DNA of 14,434 nucleotides, taken from positions 1 through 14,434 of the forward strand of contig CAYSJO010000855.1 of assembly GCA_964431285.1 (NCBI GenBank), read 5' to 3'. The stretch's first letter is position 1. Each line of letters opens with the position of its first letter. The notes beneath the pieces were generated by a model, which did not search any database, had not been told where the DNA came from, and was given only the letters and a program-made list of their open reading frames with translations. This stretch comes from CAUZFZ01 sp964431285 (GTDB lineage Bacteria; Planctomycetota; Planctomycetia; Planctomycetales; Planctomycetaceae). Made by a program: the position numbers and the translations under genes. Positions 7,394 through 14,011 of this stretch are shown piece by piece.

Positions 7394-8665
7394 ATGAAAG
7401 CTCATTACGCCTGTGGTTCCAACGAACATCTGATGGCTCGCCGCCAATTCCTCGGCACGATGACCGGCGGATTTGTTGTCGGAGGGCTTGGTGCCCTGAC
7501 AGCGCCGAGCTTCGCAAAGCAACTGGCGCAGAAGCAGATGCGGGTCGTCGTTGTTTACATGTCCGGTGGACTCAGCCAGCTGGAGAGTTGGGATCCAAAA
7601 CCGAAGACAGACACCGGCGGACCGTTCCGAGCGATTCCAACGTCGGTCCCTGGCACGCATATCTGCGAACTGTTGCCCAAGACCGCTCAGCACATGGACA
7701 AACTGGCTCTGGTCCGTGGCATCAACACGAAGAACGGCGATCACGGCAAAGGCAACTATCAGATGACGTACGGCCGGGACAGGATGCCGGGTGTCGAGTA
7801 TCCGCATCTGGGAGCCGTCTGTGCAAAAGGCCTCGAGTCGTCCAGCAATCCACTGCCGGGATTCATTCGAGTCCCAGGCGGCTCACGCGGCAGCGATGCG
7901 GCCTACCTTGGCCCCAAGTACGCCAGTGTTGGAGTGAACGGCAAACCGCCGGCGAATTCCGAACGACCGGCAGCGATTACAGCGGCCGCGGACGTGCAGC
8001 GCAATGAATTCCGCCGTCGCGTGAACAACAACTTCCTGGAGCAGCGTCGCACAGCGCAGACGGATGTCTACACGGAAAGCTATGAGCAGGCACTGCAACT
8101 CATGGAACGTCGCGACGTGTTTGACGTCTCCAAGGAGCCGGATTCCGAGAACGACAGGTACGGCCGCTTCGATCTGGGCAAGCACTGTCTGATGGCGCGG
8201 CGACTGCTCGAAAACGGTATCCCGTTCGTGCAGGTGCAGCATTCGAATTACGACACGCACAACGAGAACTTCAACTTCCACCTTGAGCAGTTGGGCGAAT
8301 TCGATCAGGCGTTTTCCACACTGGTCGGTGATCTGCACGAACGGGGCATGCTGGAAACAACACTGGTCGTGGTGATGTCCGAGTTCGGCCGCACACCACG
8401 GATCAACAAGTACTATGGTCGTGATCACTGGGGCACCGCGTGGTCCGTCTGCCTTGGTGGAGGAAAAGTGAAACCCGGAGCTGTTGTTGGCAAGACCAAC
8501 GACAATGGTACGAAGGTCATCGAACGGGAAGTCCAGCACGGCGACCTGTTCCACACCTACCTGTCGGCACTTGGGATGGACTCGTCCGGTTCGTTCGACA
8601 TCGGCGGCCGGAAGCAGCCCATGGCCGATCCAGCACACAGCCCGATCAGCGAGTTGATTTTATAG
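7394..8665 (+). CDS. DUF1501 family protein, Tat-exported
   Basis: The 423-residue product is a DUF1501 protein, a family distantly related to the sulfatase/alkaline phosphatase fold; its substrate is unknown. A twin-arginine signal is visible at residues 16-36 (RRQFLGTMTGGFVVGGLGAL), implying folded export. Family signatures follow: VVYMSGGLSQLESWDPKP (residues 53-70), HSNYDTHNENF (283-293), and SEFGRTPRIN with GRDHWG (329-347), whose Asp and His residues are candidate metal ligands by analogy with the phosphatase fold. Length is normal for the family. The start ATG 7394 has an AAAGG-type ribosome site about 8 bases upstream; the second Met at residue 14 also precedes the RR motif and cannot be excluded. 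It follows the PSCyt2/PSD1 gene by 84 bp, so the two probably share a transcript and act together. Two REP-like hairpins lie just after the stop codon. Confidence 0.92.
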   Translation: MKAHYACGSNEHLMARRQFLGTMTGGFVVGGLGALTAPSFAKQLAQKQMRVVVVYMSGGLSQLESWDPKPKTDTGGPFRAIPTSVPGTHICELLPKTAQHMDKLALVRGINTKNGDHGKGNYQMTYGRDRMPGVEYPHLGAVCAKGLESSSNPLPGFIRVPGGSRGSDAAYLGPKYASVGVNGKPPANSERPAAITAAADVQRNEFRRRVNNNFLEQRRTAQTDVYTESYEQALQLMERRDVFDVSKEPDSENDRYGRFDLGKHCLMARRLLENGIPFVQVQHSNYDTHNENFNFHLEQLGEFDQAFSTLVGDLHERGMLETTLVVVMSEFGRTPRINKYYGRDHWGTAWSVCLGGGKVKPGAVVGKTNDNGTKVIEREVQHGDLFHTYLSALGMDSSGSFDIGGRKQPMADPAHSPISELIL

Positions 8666-8674
8666 GTCCGGTTC

Positions 8675-8697
8675 GTAGTAACCGCATTTATGCGGTT
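8675..8697 (+). repeat. REP-like element, copy A
   Basis: A GTAGTA foot (8675-8680) leads into a perfect 7-bp stem, AACCGCA (8680-8686) and TGCGGTT (8691-8697), with a TTTA loop. A 5' GTAG foot followed by a hairpin is the hallmark of REP sequences mobilised by RAYT (TnpA-REP) proteins. It begins 10 bases after the DUF1501 stop and may also protect or end that transcript. Its partner (8753-8775) is inverted, making a BIME-like unit. Confidence 0.6.
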
Positions 8698-8752
8698 CAT
8701 AGACGGCAATATTCCTGTGTGTGACGATCGACCGTTTCGAGCCAACCCTGTT

Positions 8753-8775
8753 AAACCCGATAAATCGGGTACTAC
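8753..8775 (-). repeat. REP-like element, copy B (inverted relative to A)
   Basis: On the minus strand the order is GTAGTA (8775-8770), then stem ACCCGA, loop TTTA and stem TCGGGT, a perfect 6-bp stem (8755-8770). Flank and loop match copy A but the stem bases differ in a compensated way, so pairing is kept. The pair points inward and spans 101 bp (8675-8775), like a bacterial interspersed mosaic element. Confidence 0.6.
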
Positions 8776-8794
8776 AAACGCGTCTCTTGGATCC

Positions 8795-8800
8795 AGGAGG
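8795..8800 (+). promoter_or_regulatory. Strong ribosome binding site placed before an ATC codon
   Basis: AGGAGG is followed by 8 bases and then ATC (8809-8811), where an ATG would be expected. The next usable start in that frame, GTG 8827, lies 26 bases from the site, too far for normal initiation. The site therefore argues that the original start codon was at 8809. Confidence 0.55.
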
Positions 8801-8808
8801 CTACGAAA

Positions 8809-9411
8809 ATCCGTCCGATCCTGCTCGTGCTGATTCTGTGTAGTGTTGCTGATAGCGCCGCTGCCCGGCCGATCTATCGCAACTGGTTTCAGAAACGGTA
8901 CGCACTCAATGATGTCGGGTCTGGCAGCGCGAGCTGTTATATCTGCCATGCCGGCAAATCAAAGAAGATTCGAAACACGTTTGGCAAGGCGATTGAAGCA
9001 AAGCTCAAACGGAAAAACGAGAAGAGAATCGCGGCATTCATTGCGGCCCTTGATCGGGCTGTGCTTGAGACTGACCCGGTTTCCGGGGAGACCTTCGAGA
9101 AGGTGATCAAGGTAGACTGGACGCGACTCACCGACATTGACGACGTACTTAAACGTTGGAAGGAAGCCGACGACGCTGCGGCGCGCGAGGGGGAAGATCG
9201 CCGCAAGGCAGAGACTGCACGTCGCCTTGCGGGACTGGCAGAGAAAATCGAACGGCACCCCACTCGGCAAATTCGAATTTCTACGGCTCGACGGAACACA
9301 GACGTCGTCATCCGCCATCGCTGGGAAAGTTACCGTGCTTCACTTCTGGGACTACCACGGCAAACCGGCCGCACCGTATGGCGATGTCGGATTCCTCACG
9401 CATTGGTTTGA
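8809..9411 (+). pseudogene. c-type cytochrome-like protein, N-terminal half of a frameshifted gene
   Basis: The frame reads (I)RPILLVLILCSVADSAAARP, a good signal peptide, then a small domain with one heme-c motif CYICH (8935-8949) followed by GKSKKIRNTFGKAIEAKL, resembling small planctomycete proteins with one CxxCH and an RNxxGKA segment. The start is uncertain. ATC 8809 is well placed behind AGGAGG and completes the signal peptide; GTG 8827 is the first standard alternative but cuts the signal peptide and lacks a ribosome site. From about 9260 the frame turns into Arg-rich sequence ending at 9411, while the frame one base on starts to read as a thioredoxin-fold domain. Dropping one A from AAAA (9243-9246) joins them smoothly as LAEKSNGTPLGKFEF. 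I read this and the next entry as one broken or mis-sequenced gene. It would be exported and membrane-proximal or periplasmic. Confidence 0.6.
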
Positions 9412-9721
9412 GTCACGTCCGGCTAACGTTGAGCTGATCGGCGTGGTCGTTGATGCTCGACTGGCCGATGACGAAACACAGCCAGCCGTTGTGCGTGATG
9501 TCACACGGATTGTTCGCGACTGGAAGCTGAATTATTCAGTGGTACTCGATTCAACTCGCGCGCTCGACGAACTGGGCAATCCGACGTCTGTTGGTGGCTT
9601 GCTCCCGCTGACGCTTGTCGTTGCAGCGGATGGGACGGTTGTTGATTACCGGTCTGGTCGCAGCCGTTCGTCGGACCTGCCGGAGTTGCGTCAGGCTGTG
9701 GCTAAGGCACGCCGGAAATAA
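9137..9721 (+). pseudogene. TlpA-like thioredoxin-fold domain without CxxC, C-terminal half of the same gene
   Basis: This frame contains no ATG at all; its longest form opens with TTG at 9137, inside the preceding frame, which fits a continuation better than an independent gene. The credible domain starts near 9250: NGTPLGKFEFLRLDGT, GKVTVLHFWDYHGKPAAPYG, VELIGVVVDARLAD, LNYSVVLDS, LPLTLVVAADGTVVDYRSG. This is the order of a TlpA/redoxin fold, but the active-site WCxxC is replaced by WDYHGK, so disulfide chemistry is not expected. The intended protein would be a signal peptide, a single-heme domain and a cysteine-less thioredoxin fold, about 300 residues. Alternatives are an internally initiated separate protein or a sequencing error that splits an intact gene. 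The histidine kinase starts 89 bp downstream; the gap shows no clear promoter. Confidence 0.6.
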
Positions 9722-9810
9722 ATAGTGCGGACCACCCGTGTCATCCGCCAACCATTACTGCGCGGTGTGGTAGAGTCGTTGGTTGACTCCGACACCCTTG
9801 AGACCGGCTC

Positions 9811-11196
9811 GTGAGAAGTTCAATCCGCACGCGGATTCTGATCCCGTTCACTGCGACGCTGCTCGCGTCGGTGGCGATCATCGCGGCAACCTCGGCGTGG
9901 TTGGCAGTGCGCAGGGCCGAGCAGCAGACCTTGCTGCAAATCCGAGGCGTCGTCGACACACTGGCCGCGTCGCGACTGACGTATACCGCGCCCGTGCTCG
10001 ACAAAATGCACGGGTTGTCAGGTGCTGAGTTTGTCGCACTGGACCAGGCCGGGCAGGTCATTGCCGCCACACTGAAAGAGGCCCGGCAGGTGGTTGAGCA
10101 AGGCCGCGCGGCACCTCTGATCTCGGCCGGCAGTTCGCTGTCGGAACTACCGACCATCGATGCCGGACGACGATTCTTCGCTGCCCGCATTCGAGCCGGT
10201 GGTGCCGCCCGCGTTTCCGAGTTGCTTGTCCTCTATCCGGAATCGAGCTGGCAGGAAGCTCGTCGGTCCGCCATCTGGCCACCGCTGGTTGTGGGAGCTG
10301 TCACTGTCATTGTGATGGCGGCGATATCCGTGTGGCTGGCGGCGAGAATCGGGCAACGGGTTGGAACCGTTCAGGAGTTACTCGCAGCCATTGCAGACGG
10401 TCAGTTTCCAGAGTCGCCGACCGCGGATGAGCCGGAGCCACGTGACGAACTGGACGATCTAGTCGTGTCCGCCGGCAGGCTGTCGAACCAGCTCCAGGAA
10501 CTGCAGCAGACAATACGTGACACGGAGCGCGTCCGGCTGCTGGCACAACTGGCGGGTGGTCTAGCTCACCAACTCCGAAATGCTGTCACCGGCGCACGAA
10601 TGGCCGTGCAACTGCACCGCCGGGGCTGCGACCAGTCCGAGGACGCGAGCCTTGATGTTGCACTCCGTCAGATCGAGTTGACGGAACAACACATTCGCGG
10701 GCTACTGTCACTGAGTCGCCACGAGCAGTCACCGACGGAACCTGGCGATGTGAGTGACATCGTCAACGAGATCAGGCAACTAATCGATCCGCAATGCCGT
10801 CATACGCACGTCGAATTGACCGTCGCCGTGTCCACGGTCCAGGGCGTCGCCGTGTCTAACGCCGAGGCTCTGCGCGGCAGCCTGCTCAATCTGGCGTTGA
10901 ATGCGATCGAAGCAGCTGGTGCCGATGGGCGCGTCGAAATCGTTGCTGACAACACGCATCACGATGTCACCATCGAAGTGCGGGATACGGGTGACGGACC
11001 TCCGCAGCAGGTTCGTGCCACTCTTTTTGATCCGTTTGTCACATCGAAGCCGGAAGGCGTCGGTCTCGGCCTGGCACTGGCACGCAAGGCCGTCGAAGGT
11101 CTCGATGGCAACCTGATGTGGGAACGCCAGGACGATGTGACCGTTTTTCGGATCACGTTGCCAGTCGGTGCGCAGACCGGCACGGTGGCCTTGTAG
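9811..11196 (+). CDS. Membrane sensor histidine kinase (NtrB/AtoS-like), no adjacent response regulator
   Basis: The 461-residue product is a two-component sensor kinase. Two membrane segments (about 9-31 and 155-178) enclose an extracytoplasmic sensor region of about 120 residues with no domain I recognise. A HAMP-like linker (about 178-235, ARIGQRVGTVQELLAAIADG) leads to the H-box GGLAHQLRNAV with phospho-acceptor H253, the N-box LLNLALNAIEAAG (N360 and N364), the G1 box RDTGDGPP (D392), the F-box LFDPFVTSK and the G2 box GVGLGLALA (416-424). HxxRN without a flanking PAS domain resembles the NtrB/AtoS class, which often acts with sigma54 activators. The start is GTG 9811, with only a weak GAGA-type site upstream. 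No receiver or activator gene is visible nearby, so the partner lies elsewhere or outside the window. It may be co-transcribed with the broken cytochrome gene. Identity is firm; signal unknown. Confidence 0.92.
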   Translation: MRSSIRTRILIPFTATLLASVAIIAATSAWLAVRRAEQQTLLQIRGVVDTLAASRLTYTAPVLDKMHGLSGAEFVALDQAGQVIAATLKEARQVVEQGRAAPLISAGSSLSELPTIDAGRRFFAARIRAGGAARVSELLVLYPESSWQEARRSAIWPPLVVGAVTVIVMAAISVWLAARIGQRVGTVQELLAAIADGQFPESPTADEPEPRDELDDLVVSAGRLSNQLQELQQTIRDTERVRLLAQLAGGLAHQLRNAVTGARMAVQLHRRGCDQSEDASLDVALRQIELTEQHIRGLLSLSRHEQSPTEPGDVSDIVNEIRQLIDPQCRHTHVELTVAVSTVQGVAVSNAEALRGSLLNLALNAIEAAGADGRVEIVADNTHHDVTIEVRDTGDGPPQQVRATLFDPFVTSKPEGVGLGLALARKAVEGLDGNLMWERQDDVTVFRITLPVGAQTGTVAL

Positions 11197-11214
11197 AACA
11201 ACTGCCTCATGTGA

Positions 11215-11266
11215 CGGCGACTCGCAACTGACCGTGACGGTATGCACCAGTCAGAAGGCGTCGCCG
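11215..11266. terminator. Inverted repeat between convergent histidine kinase and porin genes
   Basis: CGGCGAC (11215-11221) and GTCGCCG (11260-11266) pair perfectly over a 38-base loop, and ACTG (11227-11230) can pair with CAGT (11248-11251) inside it. It sits 18 bases past the histidine kinase stop and ends 26 bases before the porin stop. No T-run is present, so a terminator role for one or both genes is inferred from position. Confidence 0.3.
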
Positions 11267-11291
11267 GTATCGTGTCGACAGCGACCTCGGC

Positions 11292-13040
11292 TCAGAACGA
11301 CAGAATCAAATCAGTGCCCAGCGTGAACTGGTTCTTGTCACTGAAGTCGTCGTATACGCCGTTGAGTCCGAAGGGCGGTGTGACATTGGACCAGTCCCAC
11401 CGGAGTTCCGGTCGAATGACCATGTTGGGAGCCGGTCGCCAGTTGAGTCCCACGGTGAAGTTGAAATAGTTCGCACCTTCTGTCGGAAAGCCGAGGATGC
11501 GGGCGTTGTTGTGGTCTCGGAACCACTCGAACCGGCTTCCCGCCGACAGGCAATCAGTCACGTCGGTAATCAGGTACTGATTGACGCCATACCACTTCGC
11601 CGTCCGCAGCGAGAATGGAGTTCCTCTTTCCTGATAACCCAGGTCGTGCTGGAGGATGTACCGCGTGCGTTCATTCACGTGATGCGTGAGTACCATGCTG
11701 TACGTCGACCGCTTGTCATCACCGCGTCCGCCAGGCACGTCTTCGTCACCAACGGAGATTGCGTAGGCCAGTGTCGTCGTGTCCTGAATCAGATCGAGCT
11801 CGACCCCACCGAGGAACGAAAGGTCGCTGTCGGGGTCTTCCCAGTTGTCCCAGCCTCGGGTGAATCCGGCATGCACTGTGACGCCATCGGCTACTTCGGT
11901 TGAACCGAGCATGCCGGTGTGTGTGAAGGGTTCGCCATACTGCATCGTGTAGGAATGCGAGTAGAAGAAGTTGTCGAGCGCGGTGACTGTTTCATACCCC
12001 AGTATTGTGTAGAAGTGGCCGAACTTCAGCCGTACGCCATTACCGACAGGCGCACACAATTCCGCATAGAGTTGCGGCATGGCCAGACCGTAGAGGGCAG
12101 CACCACCACCACTGCGCGGGCCGTCTTCACTGTTCCAGCGGGGAGTGCCGTCGCGGTGAGTCTCCAGGCCGAGGCTGGTTGTGAAGAAGTAATCGGTCCC
12201 GTACAGCAGATCGAGTTTGCCTCCAAAACTCCAATCCACAAACGACTCATCCGCCTCGATTCCCATCGACACATATATCTGGTTGAGCTGGTACTCGTTC
12301 GCCCGGTCATTGAAGGTGACAGGCAGGTTGAAGTTGTTACGGGGACCGTCAGGGTTCCAGGTAATGCCTTGAGCAACCCAGCCTCTGACAAAGAACTCAG
12401 ATTCAGGATCGACGAGTTCCAGTAGCGTTGTCCTGCTGCACCCGCAGGCATCAGCGTCCGCGTGACCACATCCGGAACTGCCACAGGTCGCGCCATTCAC
12501 GCCTGCAAGAGACGCTTCGGCCGTCGTGAATCCCACACCTGCCAGAGCACTGCCTGGTTGTCCGTCGTCGGTCGCGATGTGTTCCACACCGTATGACGCA
12601 TCCGCTTCGCCATCCGCTGCCGTCGGCATTCCATCGGGATACGACACCGAGTACAGGCGACCTGGCGTTTGGGGAGTTTTCTTCGTGTCAGGGTTCAGTG
12701 CAAATGGAGCCGTCCACGAGGCTGAAACTGACAACTGAGAATCGATCGCGGGTGGCCGGGACGTCGTTGATGTTGAGATCTGCAGGCGTTTTGTGGGAAC
12801 CAGACGGCGGAGAGAACGCGAGTCTTTTTTTCTCGGTATTGGCGAAAGTCTGGCTGTTACGGCCCGCCTCGGCATTGAAGCCGTCCTGGCTCGAGAAACG
12901 TCCCCGGTCGAACGCACGGGGCGAGGTCCATTGAGCACGCTGGGCGCGGAAAGTGTGTTGGACTGGCCGTAAACCGAGACGGTGGCACACGCCCCCATTG
13001 TGGCGACAAGGCACACAATGCATATCCGAGAACTCGTCAT
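11292..13040 (-). CDS. Outer-membrane beta-barrel porin, BBP2 (OmpL-like) family
   Basis: The 582-residue product is predicted to be an outer-membrane beta barrel that lets small solutes cross. A signal peptide (residues 1-26, ending VYGQ) is followed by a long linker, a Cys-rich patch at 186-201 (CGSSGCGHADADACGC), and from about 215 a barrel of alternating strands (FFVRGWVAQGITWNP, QLNQIYVSMGIEADE, FGGKLDLLYGTDYFFT, VRLKFGHFYTILGYE, FNFTVGLNWRP), closing with TLGTDLILSF. The terminal Phe is the usual barrel-assembly signal. WDWSFGGKLDLLYGTD-like segments match the BBP2 family. Start ATG 13040-13038 is chosen because GGGGGAG lies 7 bases upstream and the signal peptide begins there; the frame stays open to 13289 but that part looks non-coding. 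Residues about 37-105 are unusually Arg/Ser-rich, and the neighbouring frame reads better there, hinting at two compensating frameshifts. The gene converges on the histidine kinase. Confidence 0.85.
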   Translation of the reverse strand: MTSSRICIVCLVATMGACATVSVYGQSNTLSAPSVLNGPRPVRSTGDVSRARTASMPRRAVTARLSPIPRKKDSRSLRRLVPTKRLQISTSTTSRPPAIDSQLSVSASWTAPFALNPDTKKTPQTPGRLYSVSYPDGMPTAADGEADASYGVEHIATDDGQPGSALAGVGFTTAEASLAGVNGATCGSSGCGHADADACGCSRTTLLELVDPESEFFVRGWVAQGITWNPDGPRNNFNLPVTFNDRANEYQLNQIYVSMGIEADESFVDWSFGGKLDLLYGTDYFFTTSLGLETHRDGTPRWNSEDGPRSGGGAALYGLAMPQLYAELCAPVGNGVRLKFGHFYTILGYETVTALDNFFYSHSYTMQYGEPFTHTGMLGSTEVADGVTVHAGFTRGWDNWEDPDSDLSFLGGVELDLIQDTTTLAYAISVGDEDVPGGRGDDKRSTYSMVLTHHVNERTRYILQHDLGYQERGTPFSLRTAKWYGVNQYLITDVTDCLSAGSRFEWFRDHNNARILGFPTEGANYFNFTVGLNWRPAPNMVIRPELRWDWSNVTPPFGLNGVYDDFSDKNQFTLGTDLILSF

Positions 13041-13047
13041 ACGTGAT

Positions 13048-13054
13048 CTCCCCC
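13048..13054 (-). promoter_or_regulatory. Ribosome binding site fixing the porin start
   Basis: GGGGGAG on the minus strand lies 7 bases before ATG 13040-13038. It decides between this start and the longer open frame reaching 13289. Confidence 0.65.
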
Positions 13055-13061
13055 GACTCTC

Positions 13062-13090
13062 AGTCCATGCCGCATGGACTCGACTCCATG
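13062..13090 (-). promoter_or_regulatory. Two mutually exclusive hairpins in the porin leader
   Basis: AGTCCATG (13062-13069) and CATGGACT (13073-13080) form a perfect 8-bp stem with a 3-base loop, only 7 bases from the ribosome site. The same CATGGA (13073-13078) can pair instead with TCCATG (13085-13090) across a 6-base loop. Only one can form at a time, which could modulate translation or transcription of the porin gene. No known riboswitch class is recognised. Confidence 0.35.
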
Positions 13091-13446
13091 TGGGTCCATC
13101 CTGCGCTCCGCGAAGGACGGTCAGCCGACAGCTGCTTCCCCCGTCCTGCACTGCGCACGATCCGATGTGCTCGTCGGGACGGAGAGGCCCTTGCATCGAT
13201 TCGGCAGATGCGACCTTGCAGGCTGATCCAAAGAGTCCTTCTGCGGCAATCGTGCGGGCCTTCGTAACCCAACAACAGGACGAGTTCATGCAGTCTGTCT
13301 GACCCGCGCAACCGTTACAGCTTTACGATGGGACTTGAATTACAGCAATGGAGAGCATCCTTCTCGCGAGATTGGTGTTGAATCTGTCCAGTATTGTCAG
13401 ATTTTTCGAGAGAGGCTGCCCGACACACTCAGTTGTGGCAACAGGC

Positions 13447-13503
13447 CAGACCAGGCTCTGCCGACACCGCCCGGGTCCTCTAAATGTGGGCGGACCTGGT
13501 CTG
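13447..13503. repeat. Nested inverted repeat (9-bp outer and 6-bp inner stem)
   Basis: CAGACCAGG (13447-13455) pairs with CCTGGTCTG (13495-13503), and inside it CCGCCC (13467-13472) pairs with GGGCGG (13488-13493). All 15 pairs are Watson-Crick; the inner loop is 15 bases and the left bulge 11. It could fold as RNA on either strand or mark a degraded mobile repeat. No T-run follows. Confidence 0.45.
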
Positions 13504-13732
13504 TCGCGTTGTGCCGGTGTGGTCTCGGATGCAGTCATTAACTCCTGGCTGACCAGACAGTTGCGTCAATCCCAGAGCGGGCTGCCTGGAGCATTGCATC
13601 GTGTTTCCGGCCAACAGTACGCTGACTCCATTTGGCTGCGACTCGAGCCAGGACCCACGTTGGGGCCGGAACGGAGCTGTGCTGGCGGTCCGTTTTTGCA
13701 GAAGCGGATCAAAACCGCAGTCCGGTCCGGTC

Positions 13733-13762
13733 GTCCGGGGAACCTTTTCCGATTACCCGGAC
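13733..13762. repeat. 7-bp inverted repeat
   Basis: GTCCGGG (13733-13739) pairs with CCCGGAC (13756-13762) across 16 bases; AGTCCGG (13719-13725) offers an alternative left arm for CCGGACT (13757-13763). Function unknown. Confidence 0.35.
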
Positions 13763-13774
13763 TCCAATACCGAT

Positions 13775-13838
13775 CGAATCTGAACCGGTGGCAGGGGCAG
13801 GTTGCGATAGGCGGGTCGTGCGGCCGAATTCAGATTCG
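13775..13838. repeat. Perfect 10-bp inverted repeat with a 44-base loop
   Basis: CGAATCTGAA (13775-13784) and TTCAGATTCG (13829-13838) are exact reverse complements. The enclosed 44 bases are G-rich on the plus strand. It lies about 170 bases before the LEPR-XLL gene start and may be an operator pair or a folded leader element. Confidence 0.4.
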
Positions 13839-13898
13839 GGGAATGAGTGATCAATCCAGCGCGCTCAGGGTCCGAGTTGTAGTGATCGAGTCTATTCA

Positions 13899-13931
13899 GT
13901 CTTCCAAACGCCCGCCCAGCATTTGGAAGAC
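13899..13931. repeat. Perfect 10-bp hairpin upstream of the LEPR-XLL gene
   Basis: GTCTTCCAAA (13899-13908) and TTTGGAAGAC (13922-13931) pair exactly around a 13-base C-rich loop. The plus strand continues ACAAACATG without a T-run, so it is a poor terminator in that direction; on the minus strand likewise. It ends 80 bases before the ATG at 14012 and may be a leader structure or operator. Confidence 0.4.
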
Positions 13932-14011
13932 AAACATGTTCAGTCACGGCCTGCCACGCTGATTGACGTGGGTGTCAGGAAGCTTCGCAGAACTTTCAGG
14001 ATCGCGTCCTT

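Larger units (their letters stand above)
13041..14011. other. Long intergenic region between divergent porin and LEPR-XLL protein genes
   Basis: These 971 bases hold no gene I can support. The longest open frame (13348-13962, +) reads as Arg/Ser/Cys-rich sequence without domain or signal features. The region must hold the promoters of both flanking genes but no clear -35/-10 pair is seen. It contains a 10-bp palindrome TCTCGCGAGA (13362-13371), a possible regulator site, and several long perfect inverted repeats listed separately. No tRNA, rRNA or CRISPR structure is visible. Confidence 0.5.

Noticed and set aside
9235..9260. Programmed -1 frameshift in the cytochrome/thioredoxin gene
   Set aside because: The change of frame needed is +1 (or -2), and no typical slippery site plus pseudoknot is seen.
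9764..9785. Possible sigma54 promoter before the histidine kinase
   Set aside because: TGG and TTGG are present with roughly suitable spacing, but the required GC of the -12 element is missing.
13348..13962. 204-codon open frame on the plus strand in the long intergenic region
   Set aside because: Composition is Arg/Ser/Cys-rich with no domain, signal or good ribosome site, and it runs through several inverted repeats. It looks like a chance open frame in GC-rich DNA.
13963..13991. TTGACG as a -35 box for the LEPR-XLL gene
   Set aside because: No acceptable -10 sequence lies 16-18 bases downstream.
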